Source: an uncultured Chthonomonas sp. (GTDB lineage: Bacteria; Armatimonadota; Chthonomonadetes; Chthonomonadales; CAJBBX01). Taken from it: DNA of 11,667 bases. The stretch spans positions 1 through 11,667 of the forward strand of contig CAISOI010000577.1 in the NCBI GenBank assembly GCA_903886985.1. The letters are read 5' to 3'. Positions within the stretch are counted from its first letter, which is position 1. Every line of letters starts with the position of its first letter. Below are positions 7,167 to 11,667 of the stretch, piece by piece. The translations under genes and the position numbers were made by a program. Below the pieces are notes generated by a model that worked only from the letters and a program-made list of their open reading frames with translations, was not told the DNA's origin and ran no database searches.

Positions 7167-9482
7167 TTGAGACTTACAAGATACATATGGATGTCAACCG
7201 TCTTACTGCCTATGAGTGCTTCTGCTCAGACGCCATCCAAGAAATTTGAAGATTCGTTGCCGGCAATCGCAACTGCAATTAATGGAAATAAGTGGGATGA
7301 GTTAAAATCTACTACGGTTGGCAATCCACACACAGTTTTTTCATGGAATGACCGACCGGGCGCGAATTTTGGTGGGATAGTGAAGAGGAATTGGCGGGTA
7401 CAAGTTGTTAATCCACCGTCGTCAAATGAGTGGCTCGCCGTCATTTGGGCAAATCAGCCCGCCGAGAGCATGGGTGACCACGTTCATAAACTGGTAAAAA
7501 TCGGCAGTGAATGGAAGATTGGTCCTGAGATACCGGAGACGGAGACCAACGGATTTCGCCTTCGAGACCACGTTATCGACGTTAAATTTGATCTCACTAA
7601 GAATTTTGGTACATTTACGGATGATCTTTCGGTTGAGCGAACTACTCCGTCGTCCACGCATTTGCAATTCAGAATCTCCGCAGATTTCAAAGTCACAAGT
7701 ATTAAGTCTGCAACGGGACCGGTGACCTTCAAGCAGATTGGCGGTGTCGTATTTACCACTGCGCCAGCTGGAAACAAATTCAAGCTGAATTTGGCATATT
7801 CCGGGTCCGCCGTTCATCCAGACATGTTTGTAGGAAATTTCATAACGAATAAAGAGGTCGTACTAACGGCGTATTGGTATCCGACTATCGGGAGACTTCC
7901 AACGACGCATTCTGTCTCTGTGACAGTGCCCCAGGGTTGGACGGCGATCGGACAGGGCAACGAACTTGGCAAAACTGTAAATGGCGCCAATCAGACTTTT
8001 AAATTTAAAATGACTGTACCCACGGTCTATTTCACGCTGGATGCAGCCCCATACAGCATATATCAGCGCACCGTTGGTGGGCGAACCTATCGCGTATACC
8101 TACCTAAGCCGGATCCTATTCGGGGCAATAAACAGACCGAATTGATGGATGCATCCTTCCGACTTTTCGAAAAGCTCTGGGGACCCTATCTCTGGGACAA
8201 GTTTACAATCGTCGAGACCCATCAGCCTGGTTGGCCAGGTGCACTTGAAGCATACAGTTTCACAACGTACGGTGGCGGGATAATTCCGGGAGACAATCCA
8301 CATGAATGGGGTCATACATGGTGGGGTGGGTTCGTTCCGAACACATACCTTAATGACATTTCAAATGAATCACTTGCGACCTACTCCGAGAGTGTGTTTT
8401 ACCGTCGGGGTAAAGGTTCAGCGACGAGCTTTCCAGCGAGAGACAAAGTCTATTGGCAAAGATCGGTACCGGGTCTGGACACTTTAGTTTCCTCCATCTC
8501 TATGTCGGAGTCGTTCGATGCATTGAATGCCAGTGTGAACATGGTTGGCTACCAAAAAGGGGGGCTAGTTATGCAGGCCCTTGAGGAAGAGCTGGGGTTT
8601 GATATGTTGCAGAAGTGTTTGCGACAGGTTCGAGAAGAATTTCTTTTCTCGGGCAACGCTGCTTCTTGGCCAGATTTCGAACGCATTATCAGTAAAACAT
8701 CCGGCCGAGACCTAAAGTGGTTCTTCGATCAGTGGGTACGTCAAGCTGGGCTTCCAAAGTTGTCTTGGGAGAACGTTACCACGAATTCAGTGGATGGAAA
8801 ATATGAGGTCGAAGGCGATATTGTTCAAACAGGCAAGAAATATCAATTGAAGGTTCCTGTATGGTTGACAACTTCTGGTGGGGAAACCGTGAAGACTGTG
8901 GTCACCATTAGGGAGGGCAGAACACGTATTAAATTATCCAGTCCAAATCCACCAGATCGACTGTATATAGATCCAGAAATTCGTATTCCCCGCGTCATGA
9001 CAAACGCTGAGAATCCCAAAACGGTTATTCCTGGCCGCGATGCATTGATAGTTGTGGGAGCGGCTAATCGAGCAGAAGTGGAATTCCTGAAGACGGGTGA
9101 ACGGACAATTAAGTTGGATACGGATGTCACGGATAAAGACCTAGAAGATACACATGTCATTCTGTACGGCAATATGTCGAACAACAAGGTGTGGGCGAAA
9201 TACGCAAGGCTCGCCCCGTTTGACGCAACATCGTCTGGCATCCGATTTCACGGAATGAATTATTCCGGAATGGTAGGTAAAGGTATCAGTACACATCCAC
9301 TAGACCCCAGACATAAGTTCTTCTGGTATACGGGTAAGACGGCCGACACCAGTAAAACAGGATTTGGCGGAAATGCAAATCCAGTTACTTCGGGAGTTTA
9401 TTCGACAAACGGTGACATAGTGGCGGCATATCTGGTTTTGCCAGAAGTGGGAGCTGGGACTTATTCCTTTAACAACAAGTAA
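7167..9482 (+). CDS. Secreted M1-like zinc metallopeptidase
   Basis: A protein of 771 residues from TTG 7167. Residues 1-20 form a signal peptide (RLTRYIW, hydrophobic core, SASA|Q). Residues about 25-130 may be an extra N-terminal domain; about 130-310 form the beta-rich domain that precedes the catalytic core in M1 peptidases. The core has HEWGH (379-383) with zinc ligands H379 and H383 and base E380, then NDISNES with the likely third ligand E401, and GYQKGG with the expected catalytic Y462. The later helical part DLKWFFDQWVRQAGLPKLSW (575-595 region) is typical of M1 proteins. The usual exopeptidase motif GxMEN is replaced by GALEA (358-362), and the HExxH to Glu spacing is 17, not 18. 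The last 150 or so residues are not assigned. The family cleaves N-terminal residues from peptides; here it would act outside the cytoplasm. Second gene of the operon; a strong terminator follows. Confidence 0.87.
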   Translation: MRLTRYIWMSTVLLPMSASAQTPSKKFEDSLPAIATAINGNKWDELKSTTVGNPHTVFSWNDRPGANFGGIVKRNWRVQVVNPPSSNEWLAVIWANQPAESMGDHVHKLVKIGSEWKIGPEIPETETNGFRLRDHVIDVKFDLTKNFGTFTDDLSVERTTPSSTHLQFRISADFKVTSIKSATGPVTFKQIGGVVFTTAPAGNKFKLNLAYSGSAVHPDMFVGNFITNKEVVLTAYWYPTIGRLPTTHSVSVTVPQGWTAIGQGNELGKTVNGANQTFKFKMTVPTVYFTLDAAPYSIYQRTVGGRTYRVYLPKPDPIRGNKQTELMDASFRLFEKLWGPYLWDKFTIVETHQPGWPGALEAYSFTTYGGGIIPGDNPHEWGHTWWGGFVPNTYLNDISNESLATYSESVFYRRGKGSATSFPARDKVYWQRSVPGLDTLVSSISMSESFDALNASVNMVGYQKGGLVMQALEEELGFDMLQKCLRQVREEFLFSGNAASWPDFERIISKTSGRDLKWFFDQWVRQAGLPKLSWENVTTNSVDGKYEVEGDIVQTGKKYQLKVPVWLTTSGGETVKTVVTIREGRTRIKLSSPNPPDRLYIDPEIRIPRVMTNAENPKTVIPGRDALIVVGAANRAEVEFLKTGERTIKLDTDVTDKDLEDTHVILYGNMSNNKVWAKYARLAPFDATSSGIRFHGMNYSGMVGKGISTHPLDPRHKFFWYTGKTADTSKTGFGGNANPVTSGVYSTNGDIVAAYLVLPEVGAGTYSFNNK

Positions 9483-9502
9483 GGGCCTTCTATTTCTTGG
9501 AG

Positions 9503-9538
9503 CCGGTCCCTGACGGGCTGTCGGGGGCCGGTTTTTTT
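9503..9538 (+). terminator. Strong intrinsic terminator of the barrel/M1 operon
   Basis: A 12-base-pair GC-rich stem (9503-9514 with 9520-9531, two G-T wobbles) closes a 5-base loop GGGCT and is directly followed by seven T. It begins 21 bases after the peptidase stop codon and separates that operon from the next gene. Confidence 0.93.
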
Positions 9539-9586
9539 GTTCAGCATCACATTGAGCGTTGATATAGGGAAATGCAACGTGTTGCT

Positions 9587-9604
9587 CGAATAGAACTCTA
9601 TTCG
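9587..9604. repeat. Perfect 8-bp dyad just before the glycosidase-like gene
   Basis: CGAATAGA (9587-9594) and TCTATTCG (9597-9604) are perfect inverted repeats with a 2-base centre. Outside them TTGC (9582-9585) and GCAA (9607-9610) also pair, the last base being the A of ATG 9610. The 2-base centre fits a protein-binding operator better than an RNA hairpin, although a hairpin with a 4-base loop is possible. No good -35/-10 pair could be fixed around it. Confidence 0.5.
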
Positions 9605-9609
9605 CTGCA

Positions 9610-11667
9610 ATGTCAAGGATAAAGCACACTATGTTGTTAATGAATGTGACCGCATTGATTACGGTTGTACTGTCGCCCCTCTCGAATTCCCTGGTTCAGG
9701 CAACTGGTCCAAATCCTGTGCCAGTTCCACATTTTCCTGATACAGTCCACGCTGTGGTTTGGCGGAATTGGGGATTGATTCCATCCCGGCGGATTGCGGC
9801 TGTAGTTGGTGCGAAGCAGATCGAAATTGCAGAAATGGCCCATAGAATGGGGCTTCCTTCAGAACCTACCATAACCTCTGACTTCGAGAAACGGACCTAT
9901 CTCACCGTCATTCGAAGAAACTGGCATTTACTGCCGAACGAGCAGCTCATAAAACTCCTGAACTGGACCTCCGAGAAATTAGCCTTTACCTTGAAAGAGG
10001 ATGACTTTCTGTATATCAAGTTGGGTAGCCTAAAGCCAAATGTCCCGAAGGTCATTTTCCAAAAACCTACTGAGGCAATTTTGCAAAGAGAGCACGAAAT
10101 CGCAAGTGTGACGAACGAGTGCTTGCAAGGCATCGCTGGCTTAAAACGCGAGGAGCCACTTGCATTTGTTAAGGACCTTTCCGCTTACCCAGTTTCGCCC
10201 CCAACTTATCTGGCAAGTAAATTTGATCCTCGGTTCTGTTACTCCTATTTCGCAACATATGGTGATCCGTTGTTGCCCGGGCAGCCTGATCCATATCCAG
10301 AAGGTTATCTGGCCCAGTTGAAAGCCAGCGGGGTAAACGGAGTATGGCTGCAAGGGGTTCTTTACAAATTGAACCCATTTCCTTGGGACAAGAAATTGAG
10401 CGATGGGTATCAATTGCGTCTCAAGAATTTGAAGTCACTCGTTGCGAGAGCAAAGCGACAGGGAATTGGGGTGTATCTGTATCTCAATGAACCGAGGACG
10501 ATGAACCTATCAGTCGCAGAAAAATTCCCCGCAATAACCGGCGTTAAAGAAGGCGATCAAGTTTCGATGTGCACTTCAACTCCAGAGGTTCAAAAATACA
10601 TCACGCAGTCCATAGAGTCGATATGTCGTGCGGTTCCTGACTTAGCAGGTTTCTTTACAATAACTGCCTCGGAAAATCTTACCAATTGCTGGTCGCATGG
10701 CCAAGGAGGGATCTGCCCAAGATGCAAAACGCGCACTCCCGCCGCGGTAATTGCTGAAGTCAATGCCCTCATTCAAAAGGGAATTGACCTGTCGTGCGCA
10801 CAAAGTAGGTTAATTGCATGGGATTGGGGATGGGACAATCGATGGGCACCAGACGCAATCCGTCAGCTTCCGGCCCGAACATCCTTGATGAGTGTGAGTG
10901 AATGGGACTTGCCAATTGTCCGAGGTGGAGTCAAATCTAATGTCGGGGAATATAGCCTGTCATCCGTAGGGCCGGGACCTCGCGCTCCGCGGCATTGGAA
11001 AATTGCAACCGAAACCCCGGGACGCGCAGCGATTGCAAAAGTGCAGGCAAATACCACCTGGGAATTGTCCACAGTGCCTTATGTCCCTGCAGTCTATCTG
11101 GCTGCTCAACACGCTGTAAACGTTCGAAAGGCTGGGGTATCCGGCTTAATGCTGGGCTGGACGCTGGGTGGCTATCCGTCACCTAATTTGGATGCCTTTG
11201 CGATAGCGGGCTCGCAGCCGAACTCGGAAGTCCTAGACATTGTCCATCAGATTGCAGTAAGGCATGCAGGTATTCAGGGAGCAGGGATGTTACAACAGTA
11301 TTGGCGTGACATAAGTGACGCTTTTATGGAATATCCATATAGTGGCGAAGTTCTCTACAATAGCCCTGTTCAACTCGGACCCGCAAATTTGTTGTGGGAT
11401 CACCCGACGGGCTATCATGCCACGATGACGGGATTTCCATATGACGATTCCGCAGGCTGGCGCGGACCTTACAGCGAAGAGATCTTTGCCGATCAGATGC
11501 AAAAGGTTGCCGATGGATTTTTGAAGGCTATTGCCAACTCTAAAATAGTGAGCAAGCTCATGGGGGCTAACGGGGCTGCGATGAAGGAGCAGCAGGAACT
11601 TGGTACAGCATGTGCAATTCATTTTCAGAGTGTGGCAAATCAGACGAGATACATTCAAGCTCGAGGC
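9610..11667 (+). CDS. Exported TIM-barrel glycoside-hydrolase-like protein, 3' truncated
   Basis: An open frame of 686 codons without a stop reaches the right edge, so the C-terminus is missing. ATG 9610 gives a good signal peptide (MSRIKHT, hydrophobic core, LVQA|T); ATG 9631 has AAGGAT 10 bases upstream but yields an uncharged leader, so 9610 is preferred. Residues about 50-83 and 101-132 carry a duplicated helical motif, VWRNWGLIPSRRIA and IRRNWHLLPNEQLI. From about 200 the sequence reads as a TIM barrel: GVNGVWLQGVLYKL, GIGVYLYLNEPR, MCTSTPEVQKYI, LAGFFTITASENLTNCW with E355 as possible acid/base, LIAWDWGWDN, SLMSVSEWD with E431, and GVSGLMLGWTLGGYPSP. A cysteine set C360, C369, C372 (CPRC) follows E355. 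These recall bacterial glycosidase-like proteins near GH20/GH123-type barrels, but I cannot assign a family. Extracellular glycan cleavage is inferred. No further gene is visible. Confidence 0.75.
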   Translation, partial: MSRIKHTMLLMNVTALITVVLSPLSNSLVQATGPNPVPVPHFPDTVHAVVWRNWGLIPSRRIAAVVGAKQIEIAEMAHRMGLPSEPTITSDFEKRTYLTVIRRNWHLLPNEQLIKLLNWTSEKLAFTLKEDDFLYIKLGSLKPNVPKVIFQKPTEAILQREHEIASVTNECLQGIAGLKREEPLAFVKDLSAYPVSPPTYLASKFDPRFCYSYFATYGDPLLPGQPDPYPEGYLAQLKASGVNGVWLQGVLYKLNPFPWDKKLSDGYQLRLKNLKSLVARAKRQGIGVYLYLNEPRTMNLSVAEKFPAITGVKEGDQVSMCTSTPEVQKYITQSIESICRAVPDLAGFFTITASENLTNCWSHGQGGICPRCKTRTPAAVIAEVNALIQKGIDLSCAQSRLIAWDWGWDNRWAPDAIRQLPARTSLMSVSEWDLPIVRGGVKSNVGEYSLSSVGPGPRAPRHWKIATETPGRAAIAKVQANTTWELSTVPYVPAVYLAAQHAVNVRKAGVSGLMLGWTLGGYPSPNLDAFAIAGSQPNSEVLDIVHQIAVRHAGIQGAGMLQQYWRDISDAFMEYPYSGEVLYNSPVQLGPANLLWDHPTGYHATMTGFPYDDSAGWRGPYSEEIFADQMQKVADGFLKAIANSKIVSKLMGANGAAMKEQQELGTACAIHFQSVANQTRYIQARG

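Noticed and set aside
8843..9241. A 132-codon minus-strand frame in the M1 peptidase gene
   Set aside because: Antisense to the peptidase C-terminal region; no start signal and no motif.
9539..9609. Search for a sigma70 promoter between the terminator and the glycosidase-like gene
   Set aside because: TTGAGC (9552) and TTGATA (9559) have no acceptable -10 at 16-18 bases, so no promoter is called.
11290..11658. A 122-codon minus-strand frame near the right edge
   Set aside because: It lies opposite the long plus-strand frame that starts at 9610 and carries a signal peptide and barrel-like strands; the minus-strand translation shows no features.
1..11667. tRNA, rRNA, CRISPR arrays, insertion sequences, integrase or phage genes
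   Set aside because: No repeat-spacer pattern, transposase motif, terminal inverted repeats with target duplications or RNA-gene-like segments were seen on either strand.

Overview
The window looks like chromosomal DNA from a Gram-negative-type (diderm) bacterium outside the well-studied phyla. The base composition is mixed and not strongly GC-rich by eye. Genes sit close together behind strong AGGAG-type ribosome binding sites, with several TTG and GTG starts. Five of the seven genes appear to encode exported proteins. The large WD40 / TIG-like / PPC / Ig-like secreted protein is of a kind I associate with Planctomycetota and relatives. Together with the small beta-barrel proteins and the glycoside-hydrolase-like protein, Armatimonadota (Fimbriimonadales-like) is my best guess, made from memory and not proven.

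Layout, left to right. (1) 3-455 (+) is the C-terminal part of a class I PLP-dependent aminotransferase, cut by the left edge. A small exported, probably beta-stranded protein (467-1132, TTG start) follows almost without a gap, and a clear intrinsic terminator at 1134-1169 ends this unit. (2) 1309-4683 (+) is a secreted protein of about 1124 residues: seven WD40 blades, TIG-like segments, two PPC-like domains and an Ig-like C-terminus. (3) 4731-6212 (-) is an old-yellow-enzyme family flavin oxidoreductase, convergent with gene 2. (4) The 6246-6358 gap is a divergent promoter region with a small dyad. (5) An operon of an outer-membrane beta-barrel protein (6359-7141, GTG start) and a secreted M1-like zinc metallopeptidase (7167-9482, TTG start) ends at a very strong terminator, 9503-9538. 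(6) From 9610 a long open frame runs off the right edge with no stop. It encodes an exported, probable TIM-barrel glycoside-hydrolase-like protein with a duplicated WRNW/RRNW motif near its N-terminus.

Taken together the region reads as ordinary metabolism (aminotransferase, flavin oxidoreductase) mixed with envelope and extracellular functions (barrels, WD40/PPC protein, peptidase, putative glycosidase). I see no phage, transposon, CRISPR, tRNA or rRNA. All intergenic gaps are shorter than 300 bases. The strongest leads are the unassigned right-edge protein with its duplicated motif and cysteine cluster, the M1-like peptidase with altered motifs, and the dyads in front of three transcription units. 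I do not see a clear-cut new defence or mobile system.
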